Positions 1 through 5,988 of a stretch of DNA of 7,685 nt are shown piece by piece. The DNA lies in NCBI GenBank assembly GCA_900550095.1, contig URRG01000098.1:1-7685 (forward strand), read 5' to 3'. The stretch is from an uncultured Oscillospiraceae bacterium. GTDB lineage: Bacteria; Bacillota; Clostridia; Oscillospirales; Acutalibacteraceae. Position 1 is the stretch's first letter. Every line of letters starts with the position of its first letter. Both the position numbers and the translations under genes were made by a program. The notes under the pieces were generated by a model. It did no database searches. It worked only from the letters and a program-made list of their open reading frames with translations, and was not told the origin of the DNA.

Positions 1-1451
1 GAAAAACCTTGATTTTCCAGTGTTTTCAAAAGTATCGTTATCTAACGTCAGCTTTTGACCGCCCGGCCTTCCGGCGGATGCTTCTGGACATTGAAGCCGG
101 AAGCGTCAATATGGTGATCACCAAGGATCTTTCGCGCCTGGGCCGGGATTATATTCTGACCGGCCATTATATGGAGCGCTATTTCCCGGAGCACCATGTC
201 CGCTATATTTCTCTTTTGGACGGCATCGACACCGGCGTGGACTCCGCCGCCAACGAAATAACCCCCTTCCGCGCCATTATGAACGATATGTACGCAAAGG
301 ATATCTCCAAAAAGATCAAAAGCGTCAAGAGGGATAAGCAGCGAAAGGGCCAATTCATCGGCGGAAAAGCGGTATACGGCTACCGGATGCATCCAACCGA
401 AAAAAACCGGATCGCCGTCGATGAGGAAGCGGCATCCGTGGTCCGCCGGATTTTTGCCATGGCTTCGGAGGGAACAAGCTGCCGCCGGATTGCGGCCCGG
501 CTCAATGAAGAAGGCATCCCCACGCCCGCCCAATACGCCGGGCTGCCCGTCTCCCGCGCAAGCTCCTATTCCGGCCTGTGGAGCGGGGAGCGGATCTCCG
601 ATATGCTGCAGAACGAAACCTATATAGGGAACATGGTGCAGGGGAGGCGGGAAAAAATCAGCTATAAATCAAAAAAACACCTGAACCGCCCCAGAGAGAG
701 CTGGATCGTGGTAGAGGACACACACGAACCTCTGATCAGCCGGGAGGTCTTTCAAAAGGTCCAGCTTCTGCTGAAAAGCCGCCGCAAAACCCGCTGCCGC
801 ACCTATGATTTTCCTTTAAAGGGGTTGATTTTCTGCCACGAATGCGGTTCCCCGCTGGGGGTGATCAACCGGAAAAATACGAGGGGAGAAGACGTTCTCT
901 ATTTTGTCTGCCGCACCTATCAGCATTCCGCAAGGGCAGGCCCCTGCACCAGTCATACGGTACAAGAGCGGGCGGTCATGGAAGCTGTGCTTTCAAAAAT
1001 CCAGGAGAGCTGCAGCTCCTGCCTGAAAACAGACCGGCTGATTCCCGCCGCCCAGGCCGCCCTGGAGAAGCTCCGCAAAGAGCGGCGGCGGGAAGACGAG
1101 GACGAAGCCCTTCGCAGAAAAATCGAGGGCCTGAACGCCAATCTTGATAAAGCCTATATGGACCGTCTGAACGGCCTTCTTCAGGAAGCCGACTTCAGGC
1201 GCATCTACCAAAGGCTCGAAACCGAACGCCGCACAGTTCAAAACCTACTGGACAATATACGGCATACGGAAAGAGAATCCCTTTCCCCGGAAAAGGCCGC
1301 GCCGGAAATCGTCCGGGCTTTTCTGAAAGACGCTCTCTCCAGCCGGGAAATGCTGGCCGCCCTGATCGAACGGGTGGAGCTGACAAGCGAAAAGGAGCTT
1401 ATTATCAAATTCCGCTTTCCACGGCCTCAGGGACATATGTCCGGAGCATAG
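1..1451 (+). CDS. Large serine recombinase (TnpX-like), 5' end missing
   Basis: Site-specific DNA recombinase expected to excise and integrate a mobile element through a serine-DNA intermediate. The frame is open to the left edge, and the first plausible codon in view (TTG at 9) is probably not the real start. Numbering from it, the tail of the resolvase catalytic domain is visible: FDRPAF at 16-21, the KDLSRLGRD block at 39-47 with its conserved arginines, and DGIDT at 71-75. The catalytic serine, normally near residue 10 of the full protein, lies outside the window or is lost. A recombinase DNA-binding domain follows (about 118-250, with YGY, NEEGIPTP and NETYIGN). Next comes a zinc ribbon with C276, C279, C301 and C313, then a charged coiled coil (about 345-420) and a C-terminal domain ending at TAG 1449-1451. 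This order is typical of ICE and transposon recombinases of Clostridia. Residues just before FDRPAF deviate from the family's usual DGYSGT-type motif. Confidence 0.93.
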   Translation, partial: KTLIFQCFQKYRYLTSAFDRPAFRRMLLDIEAGSVNMVITKDLSRLGRDYILTGHYMERYFPEHHVRYISLLDGIDTGVDSAANEITPFRAIMNDMYAKDISKKIKSVKRDKQRKGQFIGGKAVYGYRMHPTEKNRIAVDEEAASVVRRIFAMASEGTSCRRIAARLNEEGIPTPAQYAGLPVSRASSYSGLWSGERISDMLQNETYIGNMVQGRREKISYKSKKHLNRPRESWIVVEDTHEPLISREVFQKVQLLLKSRRKTRCRTYDFPLKGLIFCHECGSPLGVINRKNTRGEDVLYFVCRTYQHSARAGPCTSHTVQERAVMEAVLSKIQESCSSCLKTDRLIPAAQAALEKLRKERRREDEDEALRRKIEGLNANLDKAYMDRLNGLLQEADFRRIYQRLETERRTVQNLLDNIRHTERESLSPEKAAPEIVRAFLKDALSSREMLAALIERVELTSEKELIIKFRFPRPQGHMSGA

Positions 1452-1875
1452 GGCGCTTTCTCCGTCGGGATGCTTTTTGAAAAGGAAGCGCTCAGAAGCG
1501 CCCAATAGTATATATACGGCTATTACGGCTACACGGCAGCCGCAGCAAAAAGAAAATCCTGCATCCCCTGCTCCCCCGCCGAAAGGCTGTAAATCGGCAG
1601 AAGCGGGAAACGAAGATGCGGCAGGCTAAGATAAGCCGTGCCAACGCGCGCCGCCGGAGGGCCGGAACGCCGCGCCCGCCCTTCCGCAGCCGCTCCGTGC
1701 CGAAACGCTTGCAATAGCAGCGGCCCTATGTATCGCGCATTGAAAAAAAGGCCCTCTTAAAGCTCCGGAAAAAATTTGATTCCGCTGAACATTGAACCAT
1801 GCTGTTCCCTTGGGCGCATACAAAGGGAGAACCCAATAGCTCCGGCGCAATAAGGATGTACAGGCGATTTAAGAT

Positions 1876-1903
1876 GAAGGGCATATCAAGAGATATGCCC
1901 TTC
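1876..1903. terminator. Perfect 12-bp hairpin, candidate terminator
   Basis: GAAGGGCATATC at 1876-1887 pairs perfectly with GATATGCCCTTC at 1892-1903 around the loop AAGA, and weaker pairs extend the stem outward. It sits between the plus-strand recombinase and the minus-strand DUF6809-like operon, which converge on this region, so it could serve either or both. Only a weak T-rich stretch (GTTTCATT) follows on the plus strand and none on the minus strand, so rho-independent termination is likely but not certain. A protein-binding or recombination role is an alternative. Confidence 0.5.
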
Positions 1904-1907
1904 GTTT

Positions 1908-1925
1908 CATTGTGCCGGTACAATG
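1908..1925. repeat. 18-bp near-perfect palindrome
   Basis: CATTGTGCCGGTACAATG is self-complementary except for one G/T pair at 1914/1919. It begins four bases after the hairpin at 1876-1903. With no loop it suits binding by a dimeric protein, or a recombinase site, better than an RNA hairpin. No second copy was noticed in the window. Its function is unknown. Confidence 0.45.
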
Positions 1926-2101
1926 CAAATAGGCGCTGATTTTCTGCGTACAAAACGATTTCTTCCGTAAGCGCCGCCGCATTGCCTCCGCACTCATGCA
2001 CCGTTTCATTTTACGGCTTTCTACCGGGTCTCCGGCTGACGCATCGAAGGCTTTTGCCCTCTGCCATCCGCATGGCGGAAACGGGATAGAAACAGCGGTT
2101 G

Positions 2102-2452
2102 TCATATGTCGGTCTCAAAGCTGCCAGTCAGCCTGCATTGTAAAATCGCACCGGCTTTCATTCCCAGGTTAAAATAGATTTCTTCGATCACAGAGGCATA
2201 CGCAATGATTTGTTCCATAATCGTATCCGCGCTTTCATTGCATTTTTCCTCAAGCAGCCTATTAAGCTTTGAAAAGGACTCATCCTCCCGCTGATGAAAG
2301 CTTTCGTTGCTTATTAGCCTTTTGTTGCCGCCGTCGCGAATATATTCACTCAGTATTTGCAGATTGAGCCGCCGTTTTATCGCAGAAAAACAGCTCTCTG
2401 CATAACCGAGCTGTATTTGCCGTTCTTCCTCATGCTTTTCAAACTCTGTCAT
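2102..2452 (-). CDS. Small helical protein, DUF6809-like (paralogue 2)
   Basis: A 116-residue soluble, charged protein of unknown function. Its C-terminal part (about 82-108, with VIEEIYFNLGMKAGAIL) matches the same part of the upstream gene (AIEEVYMEIGLQAGAIL), so the two are paralogues. The small size, the helical profile and a C-terminal E-x-x-(Y/F)-x-x-G-x-(K/Q)-x-GA-x-(L/I)-L pattern fit what I recall of DUF6809, small Firmicutes proteins with no assigned role. No signal peptide or membrane segment is seen. The ATG at 2450-2452 is supported by AAAGGAG seven bases upstream. It lies 37 bases downstream of its paralogue and is probably co-transcribed from the divergent promoter region near 2860. 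The N-terminal half is longer than, and unlike, that of its partner. The gene call is firm and the family is moderately sure. Confidence 0.8.
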   Translation of the reverse strand: MTEFEKHEEERQIQLGYAESCFSAIKRRLNLQILSEYIRDGGNKRLISNESFHQREDESFSKLNRLLEEKCNESADTIMEQIIAYASVIEEIYFNLGMKAGAILQCRLTGSFETDI

Positions 2453-2489
2453 AGTGCCGCTCCTTTTATCAAGTTAATAGCTTGCCATC

Positions 2490-2801
2490 CTATTTCCCCT
2501 CAAACGCCGCTTTTATATTTTGGGCTGTTTGAGCCGCAAGTATTGCGCCGGCCTGCAGGCCGATTTCCATATACACTTCTTCGATTGCAGTCACATAGTC
2601 ATAAATGGGCCCGATGATTTCTTCATATTCCTTTTCTTCGGGATAATCCACCCGAAGCCTGGCGATAAAAGCCTTATGGGCGCTGTCTATCCGCTCTTTA
2701 TAGGAGCGTGGGTCCGGGCTGTTTTCCTCCGCGCCATGCAAAAGAAATCCCCGGATTTTCTGAATGTCCGCTCTTGCGAAGATCTCATCCAGATAGTTCA
2801 T
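2490..2801 (-). CDS. Small helical protein, DUF6809-like (paralogue 1)
   Basis: A 103-residue acidic, all-helical protein, first gene of a two-gene operon and paralogue of the one after it. The shared segment is about residues 66-95 (YDYVTAIEEVYMEIGLQAGA), the family-like end that suggests DUF6809; no biochemical role is known to me. The ATG at 2799-2801 follows a strong AAGGAGA (2814-2820 on the complementary strand). The 12-base spacing is longer than usual, but a TAA just upstream in frame excludes an earlier start. The gene is transcribed away from the XRE regulators across an AT-rich divergent promoter region. This arrangement resembles operons kept under control of a neighbouring Cro/CI-type repressor, so an accessory role in the mobile element's switch is possible but unproven. 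Confidence 0.8.
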   Translation of the reverse strand: MNYLDEIFARADIQKIRGFLLHGAEENSPDPRSYKERIDSAHKAFIARLRVDYPEEKEYEEIIGPIYDYVTAIEEVYMEIGLQAGAILAAQTAQNIKAAFEGK

Positions 2802-2856
2802 AAAAAATTTACATCTCCTTTCAAAAACTAAATAGTAAATTAATTTTCTTTCCAGT

Positions 2857-2886
2857 TGTATATTACACTATATAGTTATATATCAA
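2857..2886 (-). promoter_or_regulatory. Candidate promoter of the DUF6809-like operon
   Basis: On the minus strand TTGATA (2886-2881) is followed after 18 bases by TATACA (2862-2857), about 55 bases upstream of the start codon at 2801. A TAGTGT motif (2870-2865, minus strand) lies in the spacer. The region is very AT-rich, so other -10 choices such as TAATAT (2865-2860) are possible and the exact boxes are uncertain. Confidence 0.4.
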
Positions 2887-2926
2887 GCGTTTTCATTCAC
2901 TTAAAAGTATTTAATATTTACAAAAA

Positions 2927-2955
2927 TTGATTTGTCACATTTTTTAGTGTATAAT
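2927..2955 (+). promoter_or_regulatory. Candidate sigma-A promoter of first XRE gene
   Basis: TTGATT (2927-2932), a 17-base spacer and a perfect TATAAT (2950-2955) form a credible vegetative promoter. Transcription would start near 2962, giving a leader of about 30 bases with GAAAGGAAGAGG (2975-2986) as the ribosome binding site for the ATG at 2992. The -10 box lies inside the palindrome at 2945-2962, so a bound dimer would block it. Confidence 0.6.
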
Positions 2956-2962
2956 CACACTA
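2945..2962. promoter_or_regulatory. TAGTGT-N6-ACACTA palindrome, candidate operator
   Basis: Perfect 6-bp inverted half-sites TAGTGT (2945-2950) and ACACTA (2957-2962) are separated by six bases and cover the TATAAT of the first XRE gene. Single TAGTGT half-sites recur at 2865-2870 (minus orientation, within the divergent promoter) and at 3344-3349 (upstream of the second XRE gene). Position and symmetry fit autoregulation by a Cro/CI-type dimer. Binding is inferred. Confidence 0.45.
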
Positions 2963-2991
2963 TTGTATAGCAATGAAAGGAAGAGGCCTAT

Positions 2992-3204
2992 ATGGGAATG
3001 GCTTTAAAAATAAGGACTATCCTTCTGGAACGAAAGATGACAATAAAAGAACTTGCCGAAAAAGTCGGTACTTCAGGCAGTAATTTAAGCAATAAACTTG
3101 CCCGTGACAATCTATCAGAAAAAGAATTGCGCGCAATAGCCGAAGCACTAAACTGCGATTATGACGGCATTTTTACTTTTAGAGACACCGGAAAACAGAT
3201 ATAA
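2992..3204 (+). CDS. XRE/Cro-CI-type HTH regulator, copy 1
   Basis: A 70-residue DNA-binding protein that is essentially one Cro/CI helix-turn-helix domain with no sensor or dimerisation extension, so probably a Cro-like repressor. Helix 2 is about 17-24 (TIKELAEK) and the recognition helix about 28-36 (SGSNLSNKL), followed by the family's typical ELRAIAEALNCDYDGIF segment. The ATG at 2992 has a good purine-rich site just upstream; Met3 is an alternative start. Copy 2 lies 402 bases downstream: 53 of 70 residues are identical, but the recognition region differs at six of nine positions (27-31 and 33), so the two proteins probably read different operators. Divergent transcription from the DUF6809-like operon and a palindrome over its own -10 box suggest autoregulation. 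Confidence 0.92.
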   Translation: MGMALKIRTILLERKMTIKELAEKVGTSGSNLSNKLARDNLSEKELRAIAEALNCDYDGIFTFRDTGKQI

Positions 3205-3393
3205 GCGGCATAAAGCGTCAACTTCCTACCGCTGTTCGGGAAACTGAATGACAAAACTCTGCGGTGTACAGCTATAAAGTTTGTACAACGCCGCCTTTTA
3301 TATCGAAAGGGTACAGACGGACAGTCCCCGGTAAATCCCATTTTAGTGTAAATTTGTGTTGTTTCTTGAATTTAAGAGAGGAAGGCATTTACC
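3205..3393 (+). other. Spacer between the two XRE genes
   Basis: No gene is seen here. The first 17 bases after the stop (3205-3221) are identical to those after the stop of copy 2 (3607-3623), so the duplication reaches beyond the coding region. A terminator-like hairpin lies at 3261-3300. Before copy 2 there is a TAGTGT half-site (3344-3349) and a strong ribosome binding site, GAGAGGAAGG (3376-3385). No convincing -35/-10 pair for copy 2 was found, so it may depend on read-through or on an activated weak promoter. Confidence 0.5.
3261..3300 (+). terminator. Candidate terminator after first XRE gene
   Basis: GCGG plus TGTACA (3261-3270) pairs with TGTACA (3282-3287) and CCGC (3291-3294), leaving a three-base bulge, and is followed by CTTTTATAT. 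This is a fair intrinsic terminator, though imperfect, and it could act as an attenuator that limits read-through into copy 2. Confidence 0.45.
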
Positions 3394-3606
3394 ATGGGAA
3401 TGGCTTTAAAAATAAGGACTATACTTCTTGAAAGGGATATGACAATCAGACAGTTAAGTGAAAAAATGGGGTATACTAGAACTTATTTATATAATAAGCT
3501 CAACCGAGATAAGTTAACCGAAGAAGAATGTAGAGCTATAGCAGATGCACTAAACTGTGACTATGACGGCATTTTTACCTTTAGAGACACCGGAAAACAG
3601 ATATAA
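3394..3606 (+). CDS. XRE/Cro-CI-type HTH regulator, copy 2
   Basis: A 70-residue single-domain Cro/CI-type DNA-binding protein, tandem paralogue of the gene at 2992. The recognition helix (about 28-36, TRTYLYNKL) is more basic and aromatic than that of copy 1, which implies a changed DNA target. The first 29 bases of the two genes are identical, and the last 60 coding bases plus 17 after the stop differ at only three positions, all synonymous, while the middle is strongly diverged. The copies have no length difference. The ATG at 3394 follows GAGAGGAAGG with eight-base spacing. The gene is followed by a self-complementary stretch (3622-3637) and a very strong stem-loop (3675-3720). The fold assignment is firm; the targets are unknown. 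Confidence 0.92.
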   Translation: MGMALKIRTILLERDMTIRQLSEKMGYTRTYLYNKLNRDKLTEEECRAIADALNCDYDGIFTFRDTGKQI

Positions 3607-3621
3607 GCGGCATAAAGCGTC

Positions 3622-3637
3622 AAAAACGGCCGTTTTT
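3622..3637. repeat. 16-bp perfect palindrome after XRE copy 2
   Basis: AAAAACGGCCGTTTTT is fully self-complementary and begins 16 bases after the stop of copy 2, within the unique sequence where the duplication breaks down. It could be a weak terminator ending in a T-run or a protein-binding site. Function uncertain. Confidence 0.35.
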
Positions 3638-3674
3638 ATGGAAGCAGATAATGCCCGGAAATGGCGGATGATAC

Positions 3675-3720
3675 AAAGAGAAACGAGCAAACGGAAAAAT
3701 CCGTTTGCTCGTTTCTCTTT
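3675..3720. terminator. Strong bidirectional terminator, perfect 21-bp stem
   Basis: Bases 3675-3695 pair without a mismatch with 3700-3720 around an AAAA loop. On the plus strand the stem runs into a U-rich tail (TTTCTCTTTTCTT), a good intrinsic terminator for the XRE unit. On the minus strand it lies 64 bases beyond the helicase stop with a weaker tail. Its place between converging genes fits a shared terminator that prevents antisense read-through. Confidence 0.8.
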
Positions 3721-3783
3721 TCTTATGCCCGGTTTTCCCTCCTGCACAGAACACGCCCCAAACATTACAGGCGCGTTTCCTCC

Positions 3784-5988
3784 TTAAAGCCGCAGCTCCC
3801 GCTTCAGGCCCTCCAGATCCAGAAAATCCCGGATAAACTGCCTTCTGAGCAGTTCCTGAGGAATAAACTCGTTATATTTATGGTCGATCTGGATCTTATC
3901 CGGCAAAGGAAGGGCAGAAAGATCCGTTTCCTCCTCCAAAATATACCGGATGGCGTTTTCCAGGTATTCCGTCCCGTTTTCGTTTCTTCCGAAGGTCACT
4001 TCCAGATACACGCAGGTCCTATAGAGGATTTTGCTTTTTATCCCCCGCTTTAAAAGAAGAAAATGGAGAGTGAAAAGCTGCCGCGTACCGATCCAGGGGA
4101 AAACAGCGTATTTGATTTCGGAAAGCTGCGTCACAAGCTGGGTGAGAATACCCGAATTCCCAGCCACGGCCCGTATCTCCGCAAGCCTCTCCCTGCAGGA
4201 ATCGCTGAGATAGGGGTAATCGTCCTCACAGGAAAGGATCTCCCGCATCTTCCTGACCAGCACCGTATGGAGATCCGCCGTAAAATCCACGTCCCAATCC
4301 ACTGTGGAGATGCCGGGCACCAGCTTCACAAAGATCACCTTGGCCTTTTGGTTCACCTCAACGGTCTCCCAGGTGCGGCCCGCCAGAGCAAAGCGCGTTT
4401 CGGGAGGATAGATCTTGTCCACTGTGCCGATAGCCTTGTTCTCATCCTTCACCAGATAATATTCCGGCACCTGGAACACCGCAAGAAAATGGAAGTCATT
4501 TACGACCTTCTCTCCTGCGGGGCCGATGATCAGGCCGCCGTCCTCCATTTTCTGCAGATGGCCTATATCCAGAAGATGCCGGAGAAGGAGCATGTATTCC
4601 TCCTTTGGAATATGCCGGAAACAGGAAAGACTCAGCACCTGGCTGATAAGCTGGCCCGGGGGCGCCTCCCCCGCAGAAAGAAGATAGCTCATGGTCTGAT
4701 GATAAAGAAGGGAGTAGGGGTATTTCTCCGGTTCCAGAGGCTCCAGCCATCGCTGCTTTGTATAAAGCTCTATAATGGCTATCGTCCTGAGAAAGCTCCA
4801 GTTGATGGGCCCAAGGGTATCGGCCGCCGTAGCGTGGACTTCATCCACAAAAGTAAAAAGAATCTGCGGGATCTGGCCCCGGCGGCCGCAGCGCCCCAGC
4901 CGCTGGGCAAAGCTGGAGACCGTTGCAGGCGTGCCCACCTGAACCACCTGATCCAGCGAACCGATATCGATGCCCAGTTCCAGCGTCACGGTAGCCCCTG
5001 TGACGATTTTATCCTCAGAGGATTTCATCTCGTCCTCCGTCTGTTCCCGAAGAACGGCGGAGATATTCCCGTGATGGACCCTGTATACGTCCGGCGTCCT
5101 GTTCTTCAGGGCCAGCTGCCGCAAATGGGCTATGGTGAATTCCGTTTCCTCCCTGGAATTGGTGAAGAGGATGGTCTTTTTATCCAGCGTCATCCGGTAC
5201 AGGTATTCATAATGGGCCGCCTCTCCCGGATCCATCGGGGGCGCTCCCTCAGCATCCCGCGCCCCCGCCGCAGTTTCCGCCGCGCCCGTCTTTTCAAAGC
5301 GCTGCACCAGAAGGCGGATCCTCTGCCTGCCGCCCTCGCCCCTGGGGGCGCGGCACTGCCGGGGGGTTCCCGAATTGAGCCATTCCACAGCTGCCCGCAC
5401 ATCCCCAAGGGTAGCGGAAAGGCCTATCCGCCTGGGGATATTCCCTGTAAGCCGCTGGAGCCTTTCCAAAAGGCAGAGGACCTGCACGCCCCGGACGTCC
5501 CGCATAAAATAGTGCACCTCGTCGATGATGACAAAGCGCAGATCCCGGAACAGCGCCCCGCAGGCTCCCCGCTTCCGGATCAGAAGAGACTCCAGGGATT
5601 CCGGCGTGATCTGCAGGATCCCCTCCGGGTGCTTCAGAAGCCGGTTCTTTGCAGCCGCCGAAGCGTCCCCATGCCATTTATACACCGGCAGGCCGGATCG
5701 CTGCAACAGATATTCCAATCGCTTGAACTGGTCGTTGATAAGGGCTTTCAGGGGGCTGATGTATAAAACACCCACTGAAGCGGACGGGCGGTTATACAGC
5801 TCGGTGAGAACAGGCAGGAAGGCGGCCTCCGTCTTCCCGGAAGCCGTTCCTGAGGAAAGAAGCAGGTTATCGTCCGTATCGAAAACGACACGGCATGCGG
5901 CCGTTTGGATATCCCGCAGTTCCTCCCATCGGTTTTCATAGATAAAATCCTGTATATAGGGCGCAAGCCTCTGAAACATATCCCTCAT
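3784..5988 (-). CDS. Lhr-like / BrxHI-like SF2 DNA helicase
   Basis: An ATP-dependent SF2 helicase of 734 residues expected to translocate on or remodel DNA. Motifs visible: I SGTASGKT (46-53), Ia ISPLKAL (77-83), Ib TPESL (128-132), II DEVH (156-159), III SAT (191-193), IV ILFTNSRE (273-280), V LGIDIG (338-343) and VI QRLGRCGRRG (362-371). Motifs I and VI and the layout after the RecA pair (winged-helix-like region about 420-510, then a mixed domain to the end) are Lhr-like, as in BrxHI of type 2 BREX. A charged Ala/Gly/Pro-rich linker (about 233-258) joins the RecA domains. I see no four-cysteine cluster of the MZB (DUF1998) type at the C-terminus. The ATG overlaps the ATPase stop as ATGA (5985-5988), with GGAG eight bases upstream, so the two are translationally coupled. 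It is the last gene of the operon. Helicase identity is sure; defence role inferred. Confidence 0.93.
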   Translation of the reverse strand: MRDMFQRLAPYIQDFIYENRWEELRDIQTAACRVVFDTDDNLLLSSGTASGKTEAAFLPVLTELYNRPSASVGVLYISPLKALINDQFKRLEYLLQRSGLPVYKWHGDASAAAKNRLLKHPEGILQITPESLESLLIRKRGACGALFRDLRFVIIDEVHYFMRDVRGVQVLCLLERLQRLTGNIPRRIGLSATLGDVRAAVEWLNSGTPRQCRAPRGEGGRQRIRLLVQRFEKTGAAETAAGARDAEGAPPMDPGEAAHYEYLYRMTLDKKTILFTNSREETEFTIAHLRQLALKNRTPDVYRVHHGNISAVLREQTEDEMKSSEDKIVTGATVTLELGIDIGSLDQVVQVGTPATVSSFAQRLGRCGRRGQIPQILFTFVDEVHATAADTLGPINWSFLRTIAIIELYTKQRWLEPLEPEKYPYSLLYHQTMSYLLSAGEAPPGQLISQVLSLSCFRHIPKEEYMLLLRHLLDIGHLQKMEDGGLIIGPAGEKVVNDFHFLAVFQVPEYYLVKDENKAIGTVDKIYPPETRFALAGRTWETVEVNQKAKVIFVKLVPGISTVDWDVDFTADLHTVLVRKMREILSCEDDYPYLSDSCRERLAEIRAVAGNSGILTQLVTQLSEIKYAVFPWIGTRQLFTLHFLLLKRGIKSKILYRTCVYLEVTFGRNENGTEYLENAIRYILEEETDLSALPLPDKIQIDHKYNEFIPQELLRRQFIRDFLDLEGLKRELRL

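Larger units (their letters stand above)
1452..2101. other. Gene-free region between recombinase and DUF6809-like operon
   Basis: About 650 bases with no convincing gene. Short frames exist on the minus strand (1529-2105), but they overlap one another, lack good ribosome binding sites and resemble no family I know. Directly after the recombinase stop, GGGCGCTT (1451-1458) can pair with AAGCGCCC (1496-1503) across a long loop. No U-run follows, so it is a poor terminator. Two clean palindromes at 1876-1903 and 1908-1925 are listed separately. Because clostridial serine recombinases often lie at the end of their element, this stretch is a possible place for an element boundary or attachment site, but no core site can be identified without the matching end. 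Confidence 0.5.

Noticed and set aside
48..533. A 161-codon minus-strand frame opposite the recombinase
   Set aside because: Same codon-aligned shadow effect; the plus strand clearly encodes recombinase motifs.
1726..2001. A 91-codon minus-strand frame starting with GTG
   Set aside because: No ribosome binding site and no family resemblance; it also runs through both palindromes. It could be a decayed gene but this cannot be supported.
1869..2105. A 78-codon minus-strand frame that overlaps the upstream DUF6809-like gene as ATGA
   Set aside because: The overlap looks like coupling, but the translation is unusual in composition, resembles nothing known to me and contains the perfect hairpin at 1876-1903. 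Probably chance.
2932..2955. TTGTCA as the -35 box for the first XRE promoter
   Set aside because: It is only 12 bases from TATAAT; TTGATT at 2927-2932 gives the normal 17-base spacing.
3661..4053. A 130-codon plus-strand frame after the second XRE gene
   Set aside because: It runs through the 21-bp terminator stem and into the antisense of the helicase 3' end, with no domain or ribosome binding site.
4063..5766. A 567-codon open frame on the plus strand opposite the helicase
   Set aside because: It is codon-aligned with the helicase on the other strand. Stops in that frame would need TTA, CTA or TCA codons in the helicase, which are avoided in this GC-rich gene. The translation shows no recognisable domain, while the minus strand has all helicase motifs.
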